Source of the DNA: a bacterium
GTDB lineage: Bacteria > Electryoneota > RPQS01
Direction of reading: 5' to 3'
Assembly: GCA_028711875.1 (NCBI GenBank)
Contig: JAQTRJ010000142.1
Location: 1-6,144 of the forward strand
DNA: 6,144 nt
Positions 1 to 5,255 of this stretch are shown piece by piece. A program made the translations under genes and the position numbers. Position 1 is the first letter of the stretch. Each line of letters starts with the position of its first letter. A model generated the notes under the pieces. That model ran no database searches. It was given only the letters and a program-made list of their open reading frames with translations, and was not told the DNA's origin.

Positions 1-282
1 CTGCTTCCGGTCAAGTAGAATTCCGTGAGCCTTCAGTCCCGCCATAAATCGCGAATAAGACATCCCGTGCAGCCGGGCCGCCGCATTGATGCGTGTGATC
101 CACAATCGGCGATAGTCGCGCTTCTTGCGATGCCGATCCTTGAACGAGCGCGCCCAGGCTTTTTCCACCGTTTCCGTGGCCGCCTTGATGAGCGTGCCGC
201 GTCGGCCGATATAGCCTTTAGCCGCCTTGAATATTTTGTTGCGCCGCCGCCTGTCCGCGGGGCCGTTCGTTGCGCGTGGCAT
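1..282 (-). CDS. rplT: 50S ribosomal protein L20 (3' end cut by window edge)
   Basis: L20 is an early-assembly protein that binds 23S rRNA in the large subunit; in several bacteria it also represses its own rpmI-rplT mRNA. The reverse strand gives 94 residues starting [20 protein letters not shown] and continuing with the family hallmarks [28 protein letters not shown] and [18 protein letters not shown]. The family is usually about 115-120 residues, so some 20-25 C-terminal residues lie beyond base 1. The ATG at 282-280 is preceded by AGGAAGG, 8 nt upstream, which settles the start. It follows rpmI by 35 bp and should be the next gene in the same transcript. The protein is Lys/Arg-rich with no anomaly in the visible part. 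Identification is very secure. Confidence 0.97.
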   Translation of the reverse strand, partial: MPRATNGPADRRRRNKIFKAAKGYIGRRGTLIKAATETVEKAWARSFKDRHRKKRDYRRLWITRINAAARLHGMSYSRFMAGLKAHGILLDRKQ

Positions 283-317
283 GTTCGATACCTTCCTGAA
301 TCAATCTCGTTCAATAA

Positions 318-530
318 CTATTTCGGTGACTTGGGAGCCACTCCCAACATTCGGCAGATCTGCCGGACGTTCGCGCTCTCCACCAGCGGGGCGCCCCGCA
401 GATTGCGGCGGCGCTTCGCGCTCTTGTGAACCAGCATGTGCCGCTTAAACGCCTTATTGCGCTTGAGACGGCCGCTGCCGGTCAGACTGAATCTCTTGGC
501 GGCGGACCGCCGGGTTTTCATTTTCGGCAT
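318..530 (-). CDS. rpmI: 50S ribosomal protein L35
   Basis: L35 is a small basic protein of the 50S subunit. The 70-residue product begins [20 protein letters not shown] and contains the typical [24 protein letters not shown] stretch (roughly residues 24-46, described here by its basic HxLxxKSxKRxR pattern). The family is normally about 64-66 residues, so there are a few extra residues, ending in APKSPK. The ATG at 530-528 has an AAAGGA Shine-Dalgarno-like sequence about 9 nt upstream. The gene sits 29 bp after infC and 35 bp before rplT, the classic infC-rpmI-rplT order. In E. coli and Bacillus this region is controlled by L20 or IF3; I did not identify an L20-binding fold here. Confidence 0.96.
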   Translation of the reverse strand: MPKMKTRRSAAKRFSLTGSGRLKRNKAFKRHMLVHKSAKRRRNLRGAPLVESANVRQICRMLGVAPKSPK

Positions 531-559
531 GAATCTATGTCCTTTCTGAATCTCGTCGT

Positions 560-1099
560 CTACTTCTTCACCAAAATCATCGTCAGCATCCGCGGCCCTT
601 CCATGCGCGGCGGAATCTCGACCTTGGCCACGTCGCCGAGTTCAGTGGCCACCAGTTCCAGCATCTTCATGCCGAATTCCTGATGGGTAATCATGCGTCC
701 CCGAAACAGCACCGTCGCCTTGACCTTTGATCCCTCCTCAAGAAACTTCCGCGCCAGTTTGACCTTGGTCAAACGATCATGGTCGTCAATTGCCGGGGAA
801 AACCGGATACCCTTAAGCGTCGTGGCTTGCTGCTTGCGGCGGGCCACGCGCTCCTTCTTGGCCTGATCGTATTTATACTTGCCGTAGTCCATAATCTTGA
901 CTACCGGCGGAGTCGCTGTCGGCGAAATCTCCACCAGGTCAAGACCGGCCTGCCGCGCCAAATCCAACGCCTCGGCGGATGGCATGAGACCAAGCTGTTT
1001 ACCGTCATTCCCGATGCAGCGCACTTGCGGTTCGCGAATCCGCTCGTTGATGCGCGTGGGATCGGGTTTGGGAACGAATCTGGCTGATGGTCCTCTGAT
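560..1099 (-). CDS. infC: Translation initiation factor IF-3, AUC start codon
   Basis: IF-3 binds the 30S subunit, blocks premature 50S joining and discriminates against non-canonical start codons. Read from an ATC at 1099-1097 the protein has 179 residues, close to the 180 of E. coli IF-3. Family features in order are [12 protein letters not shown] (about residues 16-27), [36 protein letters not shown], the basic helical linker after [11 protein letters not shown], and a C-terminal domain with [18 protein letters not shown] and HQEFGMKML. There is no in-frame ATG or TTG that keeps RINERIR; the first GTG, at 1024, would delete about 25 conserved N-terminal residues. AGAGGA lies just upstream of ATC and overlaps the thrS TAG stop. 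An AUU, AUC or AUA start is a known hallmark of infC and the basis of IF-3 autoregulation, so the same control is inferred here. The stop is TAG at 560-562. Confidence 0.95.
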   Translation of the reverse strand: MRGPSARFVPKPDPTRINERIREPQVRCIGNDGKQLGLMPSAEALDLARQAGLDLVEISPTATPPVVKIMDYGKYKYDQAKKERVARRKQQATTLKGIRFSPAIDDHDRLTKVKLARKFLEEGSKVKATVLFRGRMITHQEFGMKMLELVATELGDVAKVEIPPRMEGPRMLTMILVKK

Positions 1100-1110
1100 T
1101 GTTTCCTCTA
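1097..1110 (-). promoter_or_regulatory. Ribosome binding site and AUC start of infC, overlapping the thrS stop
   Basis: The minus-strand order is the thrS TAG stop (1110-1108), then AGGAAACA, then ATC (1099-1097). The purine run AGAGGA uses the last two bases of the stop codon and ends about 5 nt before ATC. This places thrS termination and infC initiation on the same few bases, so translational coupling is likely. The strong Shine-Dalgarno next to a non-AUG codon matches the arrangement IF-3 is known to sense in E. coli, where the codon is AUU. Confidence 0.85.
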
Positions 1111-3015
1111 CTGTGAAACCTTGCTCTGGATTTCGTCCGTCAATCGCTGAACCACCTGCTCGGCGGTCAGCGAACCCATATCGCCCTCTTTCCGGCGACG
1201 CAGCGCCGCCGTCCCCGTTTCCGCTTCGCGTTTGCCGATGACCGCCATGTACGGTACCTTGTGCATTTCCGCGTCGCGAATTTTGAACCCGAGCTTCTCG
1301 TTGCGCACATCCACGTGAACTCGCAGACCGGCAGCGGTCAATTCACCGGCAAACACCTGCGCAAACGGAATCTGCTCTTCCGTAATCGGCAACATCCGGA
1401 TCTGCTCCGGCGAGAGCCACAGCGGCAAATCGCCGGCGTAGTTCTCGATCAGGATGCCGATAAACCGCTCGAGCGACCCGAGCAGCGCGCGATGCAGCAT
1501 CACCGGAGTGTGCCGCTCGCCGTCCGCCCCCACATATTCGAGTCCGAACCGGTCGGGCATCGAGAAATCGCACTGCACCGTGCCGCATTGCCACGTCCGC
1601 CCGATGGCGTCGCGAATATGGAAATCAATTTTCGGTCCGTAGAACGCGCCGTCGCCGGGATTGAGCTTATAGCTCACTCCCATCTTCTTCAACACGTTTT
1701 CAAGAGCGAACTCGCCGCGATCCCACATCTCGTCCGTGCCGACTCGATTCTCGGGACGCGTCGAGAGTTCGATCTGAAAATCCTCAAAACCGAAATCGCG
1801 GTACATCTCGATGATGAAGCGAACAACCTTTTCAGCCTCATCCTCAATCTGATCGGGAGTACAGAAAATGTGCGCGTCGTCCTGAGTGAACACCCGCACC
1901 CGGAACAGCCCGTGCAGCACGCCGCTCTTTTCGTAGCGATGGACCATCCCCAATTCGCAATACTTCAGCGGCAGATCGCGATAGGACACCTGTCCGGTCT
2001 GGAACACCAGCAGATGTCCGGGGCAGTTCATCGGCTTCAGCGCGTACATCTGCTTTTCCACTTCCGTGAAATACATATTTTCGCGGTAGTGGTCGTAGTG
2101 TCCCGAGCGGTGCCAGAGCTCCTCGTTCAGAACCAGCGGCGTGCGAATTTCCTGATATCCGGCCGCGCGATGTTTCTCTTTCCAGTAGCGGGAAATCTCG
2201 TCCCACACGATCACGCCGCGCGGATGGAAGAATACCGAGCCGGGCGCTTCCGCGTGAAAACTGAACAGATCAAGTTCGCGCCCCAGTTTTCGGTGATCGC
2301 GCCGCTTCGCTTCTTCGATGCGGTGCAGATGCTCGTCGAGTTGTTCCTTTGTCGGATAGGCCGTCGCATACAACCGCTGGAGCATCTTGTTGTGCTCGTC
2401 GCCCCGCCAATACGCGCCCGCCACCGACAGCAGCTTGAAATGCTTGATCCGTCCCGTCGTGTCCACGTGCGGGCCGCGGCAGAGGTCTATAAAACCTTCC
2501 TGCTCGTAGATCGTCAGCCCCTCTTCAAGCGTCTCGATCATCTCGAGCTTGTAGCTCTCGTTCAGTCGCTTGAATAGGGCAATCGCGTCGTCACGGCCCA
2601 GATCACGCCGCTTCAGCGGAAGATTTCGCTTCGAGATCTCGGCCATCTTCGCTTCGATGACCGGGAAATCTTCCTGCGTGAACACGTGTGGCGAGTCAAT
2701 ATCGTAGTAGAATCCTTCGGCAATCGCGGGACCGATAGCGAGCTGCGATTCCGGCCACAATCCCTTGATCGCGTGCGCCATGACGTGCGCCGCCGAGTGC
2801 CAGTAGACCAGCTTGCCCTCGGGATCGGCAAACGTTACAAACCGCAGTTCGCCGCCGTGTTCAAGCGGGCGATGCAGATCCCAGATTTGCCCGTCCAGCA
2901 CCGCCGCGAGCACGCCGTTGGCACCCGCCTTCAGGTCTCCTAAGAGATCCTTCGGCTTGGTGCCCGCCGGAACGCGTTCGGTTTTACCGCCGATCTTGAT
3001 TTCGATGTCACTCAT
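1108..3015 (-). CDS. thrS: Threonyl-tRNA synthetase
   Basis: ThrRS charges tRNA-Thr with threonine in the cytoplasm. From the ATG at 3015 it has 635 residues (E. coli 642). Domains: a TGS domain (about 1-62); an editing domain with the HxxxH pair H73/H77 and the C179/H183 pair in DLCRGPH, which hydrolyse Ser-tRNA-Thr; a class II catalytic core with zinc ligands C331 (NCPGH), H382 (TQDDAH) and H508 (VMLHRA), and motif 2 arginine R360; and a C-terminal anticodon-binding domain ending QSKVSQ. Every key residue I looked for is present. The reading frame stays open 18 codons further, but those lie inside tRNA-Val, so MSDIEIKIGG is the start. No good Shine-Dalgarno precedes it: only CACGAATC separates the tRNA 3' end from ATG. 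Co-transcription with tRNA-Val and with infC downstream (8 bp) is likely. Confidence 0.97.
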   Translation of the reverse strand: MSDIEIKIGGKTERVPAGTKPKDLLGDLKAGANGVLAAVLDGQIWDLHRPLEHGGELRFVTFADPEGKLVYWHSAAHVMAHAIKGLWPESQLAIGPAIAEGFYYDIDSPHVFTQEDFPVIEAKMAEISKRNLPLKRRDLGRDDAIALFKRLNESYKLEMIETLEEGLTIYEQEGFIDLCRGPHVDTTGRIKHFKLLSVAGAYWRGDEHNKMLQRLYATAYPTKEQLDEHLHRIEEAKRRDHRKLGRELDLFSFHAEAPGSVFFHPRGVIVWDEISRYWKEKHRAAGYQEIRTPLVLNEELWHRSGHYDHYRENMYFTEVEKQMYALKPMNCPGHLLVFQTGQVSYRDLPLKYCELGMVHRYEKSGVLHGLFRVRVFTQDDAHIFCTPDQIEDEAEKVVRFIIEMYRDFGFEDFQIELSTRPENRVGTDEMWDRGEFALENVLKKMGVSYKLNPGDGAFYGPKIDFHIRDAIGRTWQCGTVQCDFSMPDRFGLEYVGADGERHTPVMLHRALLGSLERFIGILIENYAGDLPLWLSPEQIRMLPITEEQIPFAQVFAGELTAAGLRVHVDVRNEKLGFKIRDAEMHKVPYMAVIGKREAETGTAALRRRKEGDMGSLTAEQVVQRLTDEIQSKVSQ

Positions 3016-3023
3016 GATTCGTG

Positions 3024-3097
3024 TGGGCGATACAAGATTCGAACTTGTGACCTCTTGCATGTCACGCAAGCGCTCTAACCAACTGAGCTAATCGCCC
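3024..3097 (-). tRNA. tRNA-Val (anticodon GAC)
   Basis: The 74-nt cloverleaf folds with acceptor GGGCGAT/ATCGCCC, D stem GCTC/GAGC, anticodon stem CTTGC/GCAAG, T stem ACAAG/CTTGT and a TTCGAAT T loop. The anticodon GAC is at 3063-3061 and discriminator A is at 3024. CCA is not encoded (the next bases are CAC), so it must be added by CCA transferase. Position 32 is G (base 3065) where tRNAs nearly always have a pyrimidine; E. coli tRNA-Val(GAC) has U there. The 3' end lies only 8 nt before the thrS ATG, so tRNA processing would create the thrS 5' end. Confidence 0.95.
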
Positions 3098-3109
3098 ATT
3101 CAATCTCAG

Positions 3110-3137
3110 AATGTACGCCGAGCCGGGTTCAGCACAA
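3110..3137 (-). promoter_or_regulatory. Weak promoter candidate for tRNA-Val-thrS
   Basis: On the minus strand TTGTGC (3137-3132) and TACATT (3115-3110) are separated by 16 bp, with the tRNA 5' end at 3097, about 12 nt past the -10. Both hexamers deviate from consensus. A better -35-like TTGACT at 3150-3145 has no -10 at proper spacing. The upstream spacer must contain a promoter or receive readthrough, but this assignment is tentative. Confidence 0.25.
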
Positions 3138-3220
3138 AACAAATAGTCAAGAATGAAGAATGGCTCCGCGCATAACCCGGCCGGAACATACGCGAATGCC
3201 TAACTTCAAGATCGCTTCAT

Positions 3221-3267
3221 GTCATTCTGAAAGCCGCTTTTTCTGTCTTGCGGCCTAAAGAATCTCT
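3221..3267 (+). repeat. Possible degenerate dispersed intergenic repeat
   Basis: The plus strand begins GTCATTCTGA and ends GCCTAAAGAATCTC. Read in frame it gives VILKAAFSVLRPKESL. This resembles a short sequence family that recurs between genes in many environmental bacterial genomes and is often mis-called as protein (VILSEAKNL-like). The resemblance is from memory; only one copy is in the window, so repetition cannot be shown here. Confidence 0.35.
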
Positions 3268-3326
3268 CTTCCCCCTCATGCCGACGGCTGTTCTTCTGGC
3301 ACTCGGCACTCCGATCCGAGGCAAAC

Positions 3327-3396
3327 AAAAAGCATGGCCGAGGGTTCCGGTCATGCCATGACTCGCGCACGCCACACAGGCGTGAGCTTCGGAACC
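3327..3396 (-). terminator. Terminator-like structure after the tRNA-Gly-Cys-Leu cluster
   Basis: In the minus-strand transcript, 12 nt after tRNA-Leu, there is a 7-bp stem GGTTCCG (3396-3390) with CGGAACC (3349-3343). It encloses a tight hairpin CACGCC/GGCGTG with a 5-nt loop (3384-3368). An alternative 6-bp stem CATGGC/GCCATG (3360-3355 with 3338-3333) ends one base before TTTTTGTTT (3331-3323). The U-rich tail and position fit a Rho-independent terminator for the tRNA cluster. The stem next to the U-run has a 16-nt loop, so it is not textbook. Confidence 0.5.
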
Positions 3397-3407
3397 GCGC
3401 TTCGTAG

Positions 3408-3493
3408 TGCCGGGAGCCGGACTCGAACCGGCACGGGGCTTTTGGCCCCTGGGGATTTTAAGTCCCCTGTGTCTACCATTTCACCACCCCGGC
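3408..3493 (-). tRNA. tRNA-Leu (anticodon UAA)
   Basis: This is an 86-nt class II tRNA: acceptor GCCGGGG/TCCCGGC (last pair G-U), anticodon stem GGGGA/TCCCC, loop CTTAAAA with TAA at 3460-3458, a long variable arm pairing GGGGC/GCCCC around CAAAA, and a TTCGAGT T loop. Discriminator A73, characteristic of Leu, is at 3408. CCA is not encoded. It is the last tRNA of the Gly-Cys-Leu cluster, 27 nt after tRNA-Cys. Confidence 0.96.
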
Positions 3494-3520
3494 GGCGGAA
3501 AGCCGGGAAAGGATCGGCTG

Positions 3521-3593
3521 AGGCGCCGAGCGGACTCGAACCGCTGAATAGAGGTTTTGCAGACCTCCGCCTTAACCACTTGGCTACGGCGCC
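3521..3593 (-). tRNA. tRNA-Cys (anticodon GCA)
   Basis: The 73-nt cloverleaf has acceptor GGCGCCG/CGGCGCC, anticodon stem GAGGT/ACCTC, loop CTGCAAA with GCA at 3560-3558, T stem AGCGG/CCGCT and a TTCGAGT loop. Discriminator U73 (base 3521), the main identity element of tRNA-Cys, is present. CCA is not encoded. It lies between tRNA-Gly (91 nt upstream) and tRNA-Leu, probably in one transcript. Confidence 0.96.
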
Positions 3594-3600
3594 ACGCACA

Positions 3601-3628
3601 AGGATGAAGGATGAGGGATGAAGGATGA
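3601..3628 (-). repeat. 7-bp tandem repeat between tRNA-Gly and tRNA-Cys
   Basis: Four heptamers in a row on the plus strand: AGGATGA, AGGATGA, GGGATGA, AGGATGA. On the transcribed strand this reads TCATCCT repeated. Because 7 is not a multiple of 3, all frames cycle through the same peptide (SSFILHP-like), a known source of spurious ORFs. A further degenerate TCATCGCT-type run lies at 3651-3678. No function is evident. Confidence 0.85.
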
Positions 3629-3632
3629 ATCT

Positions 3633-3649
3633 CGCCGGGCGCCTCGGCG
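3633..3649 (-). other. GC-rich hairpin in the tRNA-Gly/tRNA-Cys spacer
   Basis: CGCCG (3633-3637) pairs with CGGCG (3645-3649) across a 7-nt loop. It has no U-run after it on either strand, so it is more likely a processing or spacer structure than a terminator. Confidence 0.4.
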
Positions 3650-3684
3650 CATCGCTCATCGCTTATCATTCATCGCTCTCTTCG

Positions 3685-3756
3685 AGCGGGAGACGGGATT
3701 CGAACCCGCGACAGCCACGTTGGCAACGTGGAACTCTACCACTGAGTTACTCCCGC
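3685..3756 (-). tRNA. tRNA-Gly (anticodon GCC), intact copy
   Basis: The 72-nt cloverleaf has acceptor GCGGGAG/CTCCCGC, anticodon stem CCACG/CGTGG, loop TTGCCAA with GCC at 3724-3722, T stem GCGGG/CCCGT and a TTCGAAT loop. Discriminator U73 at 3685 is usual for bacterial tRNA-Gly. CCA is not encoded. Bases 3692-3756 plus three upstream bases recur identically at 5792-5859, so only the 3' acceptor strand and discriminator are unique to this copy. Its 5' flank (3760 onward) belongs to the island, and no clear promoter is visible there. It is the first tRNA of the Gly-Cys-Leu cluster. Confidence 0.97.
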
Positions 3757-3759
3757 AAA
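3692..3759. repeat. 68-bp direct repeat, left copy (within tRNA-Gly)
   Basis: Bases 3692-3759 are identical to 5792-5859, an offset of exactly 2100 bp. Identity stops at 3691/5791 (a versus t) and at 3760/5860 (g versus a). The repeat covers tRNA-Gly from its 5' end through the T arm plus 3 bp of 5' flank. It is a likely attachment-site-like boundary of the island. Confidence 0.9.
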
Positions 3760-3806
3760 GAACATCAATAAAAACAACTCTTGTTAGTTTATTGAAAAAC
3801 TGTTCT
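3759..3806 (-). other. AT-rich nested hairpin between membrane-protein stop and tRNA-Gly
   Basis: Arms CAATAAA (3766-3772) and TTTATTG (3788-3794) enclose AACAA-CTC-TTGTT (3773-3785) with a 2-base bulge. Outer arms AGAACA (3759-3764) and TGTTCT (3801-3806) add six more pairs across asymmetric bulges. It starts at the stop codon of the membrane-protein gene. It could end that transcript weakly, act as a processing site before tRNA-Gly, or bind a recombinase near the island edge. It lacks a GC-rich stem, so termination is doubtful. Confidence 0.45.
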
Positions 3807-4309
3807 TAGGGCTTCAGTTTTCGGAGTATGCCTTCCCCAGAAGATTTCAATTCACGTAGTGAGGCAATTTTTCTGTCCTGGTCTCGTCGATGCTCTTCCT
3901 TCTCCGTGTCGGTGTTAGGTATTTTCCCAAGCAATTCTTGTGATTCTTTCGCGGTCGTCTTAAGAGTGCTGTAGAACGTCGTTATCTCTTGTCGAAGTGA
4001 ATCATCCCTTATTAGATAGAGCTCGCCTCTCAGACGCTCATGAGATTCCCACAGTTCTCGAAATCTTTCGATGTGCACTATCATCATTTCGGACCGAGTG
4101 TTGAATATCTCGAGAATTAAGCCAACGTTATTAACTACGTTTCTAACCTCATCCGAAATCAATGTGCAGAATACCTTCTTCCGACGATTGTCCTCCATTC
4201 TGAGTTTGACAAGTTCCGTTAGTACTCCACCTCCAGTCGCCAGCATGCCACCAACAATAATCAAGAGGACATCGAAAAAGGGGGACGGGTCCGGCGCAAT
4301 ATTATTCAT
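3806..4309 (-). CDS. Small membrane protein with charged helical cytoplasmic tail, unknown function
   Basis: I do not recognise this 167-residue protein. Residues about 11-31 form one hydrophobic, glycine-rich segment (FFDVLLIIVGGMLATGGGVL), preceded by a short N-terminus with Asp and followed by LVKLRMEDNRRKK. By the positive-inside rule the tail should face the cytoplasm. The rest is rich in Glu, Lys, Arg and Leu and looks helical, probably coiled coil from about 80 to the end. Its ATG overlaps the TGA of the nuclease-like gene (ATGA at 4309-4306), so the two are translationally coupled and probably work together. GGAG lies about 10 nt upstream of the start. A membrane-anchored partner of a nuclease-like protein would suit a defence or toxin role, but that is inference. 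The stop is TAA at 3808-3806. Confidence 0.8.
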   Translation of the reverse strand: MNNIAPDPSPFFDVLLIIVGGMLATGGGVLTELVKLRMEDNRRKKVFCTLISDEVRNVVNNVGLILEIFNTRSEMMIVHIERFRELWESHERLRGELYLIRDDSLRQEITTFYSTLKTTAKESQELLGKIPNTDTEKEEHRRDQDRKIASLRELKSSGEGILRKLKP

Positions 4310-4716
4310 AAATAGTTGACTCCAGACACATGATTGTTCGAGTCAACTGCGTAACTTCCAAGCTTTACTTTAATGCCCATAGCAGAACAGAGAATTCTCG
4401 CAAGCTCCAAAGATCCTTCAGGAACAATGAGGTAGAAGGTGCCAGGAAGTCCAGCATACTCTTTCCACTGTCCTCGCGCTTCATCTTCCGTGACGGTTGC
4501 CTTAGTCTCTACCTCAATGACGAACTGCACGGATTTATCGCCCTTCGGAGTAAGGATAACATCGGGGAACTGACCACCGATGTGAGTATTCTTCTCCTGT
4601 CCAGGATTTGTATAGATGTCGTATTTCGCCCTGTCAAGCGTTTTCGCAATGAAGTCGATGACCTTATCATGAAGTGATTGGTCTGTGTCGATCCTCTTAG
4701 AAGTGACTGTTGGCAC
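4306..4716 (-). CDS. PD-(D/E)XK nuclease-like protein (predicted)
   Basis: The 136-residue product carries the marks of a small restriction-endonuclease-like fold. An N-terminal helix (about 13-31) precedes G47-G48-Q-F-P51-D52-V-I-L, then a strand F65-V-I-E68-V-E70-T, then a helix with Q83-W-K-E-Y87. P51-D52 and E68-x-E70 fit the PD...(D/E)x(K/E) active site in the variant with a final Glu, as in BamHI-type enzymes. Q83xxxY87 resembles the QxxxY motif of RecB-like nucleases. The C-terminal half (TFYLIVPEGS, then ILCSAMGIKV) fits the remaining core strands. These are motif readings, not a database match. The start is the GTG at 4716 because no ATG exists in the N-terminal region; the frame is closed at 4749-4747 and no strong Shine-Dalgarno is visible. 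It overlaps the downstream membrane-protein gene by 4 bp. It could bind DNA without cutting it. Confidence 0.75.
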   Translation of the reverse strand: MPTVTSKRIDTDQSLHDKVIDFIAKTLDRAKYDIYTNPGQEKNTHIGGQFPDVILTPKGDKSVQFVIEVETKATVTEDEARGQWKEYAGLPGTFYLIVPEGSLELARILCSAMGIKVKLGSYAVDSNNHVSGVNYL

Positions 4717-4922
4717 GATTCGGCTACTCTGTTCGGTTAGAGTCTTTCATCATAGAGTGACATATGCGCTCGACATAGCGGCTCTGATCTCGAATTAACA
4801 GACATTCAGAACAGAACGCTTCTAGAAAAACCGTGCAATCAATAGAGCTTCTCCATGCGGTGCTGGGGCAAGTACGACTTCATAGCTCTATCGTCGTCGT
4901 CACGGCTGCAAGACTATCTCGC
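4717..4922. other. Noncoding spacer between the two island gene pairs
   Basis: No gene is supported in these 206 bases. A perfect 8-bp inverted repeat lies at 4842-4849 and 4884-4891. A -10-like TATGAT on the minus strand (4754-4749) could start transcription about 26 nt before the GTG of the nuclease-like gene, but no good -35 accompanies it. The spacer suggests the nuclease/membrane pair may be a separate transcription unit from the lipoprotein pair. Confidence 0.5.
4842..4891. repeat. 8-bp inverted repeat with 34-bp spacer
   Basis: ATAGAGCT (4842-4849) and AGCTCTAT (4884-4891) are perfect inverted repeats. The pairing does not extend inward or outward and no U-run follows, so it is not a standard terminator. 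It could be a regulator binding site upstream of the nuclease-like gene, or chance. Confidence 0.4.
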
Positions 4923-5252
4923 TTAAGGCAGAAGCCGACTGAATATAAGCTTGATGATAATATCTACTACCTTGGCCTTGATCTTGTCTAACTGAGCCAG
5001 CGTCTTCCCCGCGTTGGTGAGTGCATGCAGGCGAATTCCATCCTTCTTGGCTAGCAGCAGCCAGCCAAAATCGTCTCGCTTGAGATGCCCATTCAACAGT
5101 GCCCGGGACCAATTCTCGATGTCGGCCTTGACCTGCCGATAGAAAGACTTGGCATCGGACGCGATCTCGCCAGCAAATTCGGTGAATGCGGCTTTCACCT
5201 CGCGTTCAATCTCGTCTTCAATACCCGTGAGACGCTGAGTAATGTCGGACAT
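4923..5252 (-). CDS. 109-aa helical protein, partner of lipoprotein, unknown function
   Basis: The function is not known. The protein begins MSDITQRLTGIEDEIEREVK, a charged helical N-terminus. Its middle has DIENWSRALLNGHLKRDDFGWLL (about residues 45-67). The end is a hydrophobic helix with IIIKLIFSRLLP. The order of a W-x3-L-x-x-G-x-L segment, a (D/E)-F-x-W-L-L segment and an x-L-x-x-A-G helix reminds me of a family of small proteins encoded beside lipoproteins in Proteobacteria; this is memory, unverified. Its ATG is 3 bp after the TGA of the lipoprotein gene, with GGGGG-TGAGAG acting as ribosome binding site, so the pair is translationally coupled. There is no signal peptide, so it is probably cytoplasmic or attached to the inner membrane through its C-terminal helix. 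The stop is TAA at 4925-4923. Confidence 0.75.
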   Translation of the reverse strand: MSDITQRLTGIEDEIEREVKAAFTEFAGEIASDAKSFYRQVKADIENWSRALLNGHLKRDDFGWLLLAKKDGIRLHALTNAGKTLAQLDKIKAKVVDIIIKLIFSRLLP

Positions 5253-5255
5253 CTC

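Larger units (their letters stand above)
3098..3407. other. Intergenic region between tRNA-Leu and tRNA-Val
   Basis: No believable coding region lies in these 310 bases. At the right end (3327-3396) is a structured, terminator-like stretch following tRNA-Leu. At 3221-3267 is a degenerate dispersed-repeat-like sequence. At 3110-3137 is a weak promoter candidate for tRNA-Val. The rest, including 3140-3220 and 3268-3322, shows nothing I can name. Confidence 0.6.

Noticed and set aside
33..314. 93-codon minus-strand frame at the left end
   Set aside because: It is another frame of rplT, whose true frame gives an unmistakable L20 sequence.
560..1024. infC starting at GTG 1024 (154 residues)
   Set aside because: It loses the conserved RINERIR segment and has no ribosome binding site; the AUC at 1099 fits length, motif and Shine-Dalgarno.
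1261..2577. 438-codon open frame on the plus strand
   Set aside because: It is antisense to thrS, which has all ThrRS motifs; the peptide is His/Arg/Leu-rich with no recognisable domain, typical of a shadow frame in GC-rich DNA.
3016..3069. 18-codon upstream extension of thrS
   Set aside because: It runs through the 3' half of tRNA-Val, and ThrRS proteins normally start at the TGS domain as MSDIEIKIGG does.
3098..3220. T-box riboswitch upstream of thrS
   Set aside because: No T-box motif or specifier stem was seen, and tRNA-Val directly precedes thrS.
3334..3809. Several short open frames over the tRNA cluster, including one reading GFEPATATLATWNSTTELLP
   Set aside because: They are translations of tRNA genes and the heptamer repeat; the same peptide recurs at the truncated tRNA-Gly.
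4717..4922. Integron attC site
   Set aside because: The inverted repeat lacks paired RYYYAAC/GTTRRRY core sites, and no such sites flank the cargo genes.
4900..5112. 70-codon minus-strand frame overlapping the 109-aa gene
   Set aside because: It is out of frame with the coupled gene at 4923-5252 and has no supporting start site or family features.
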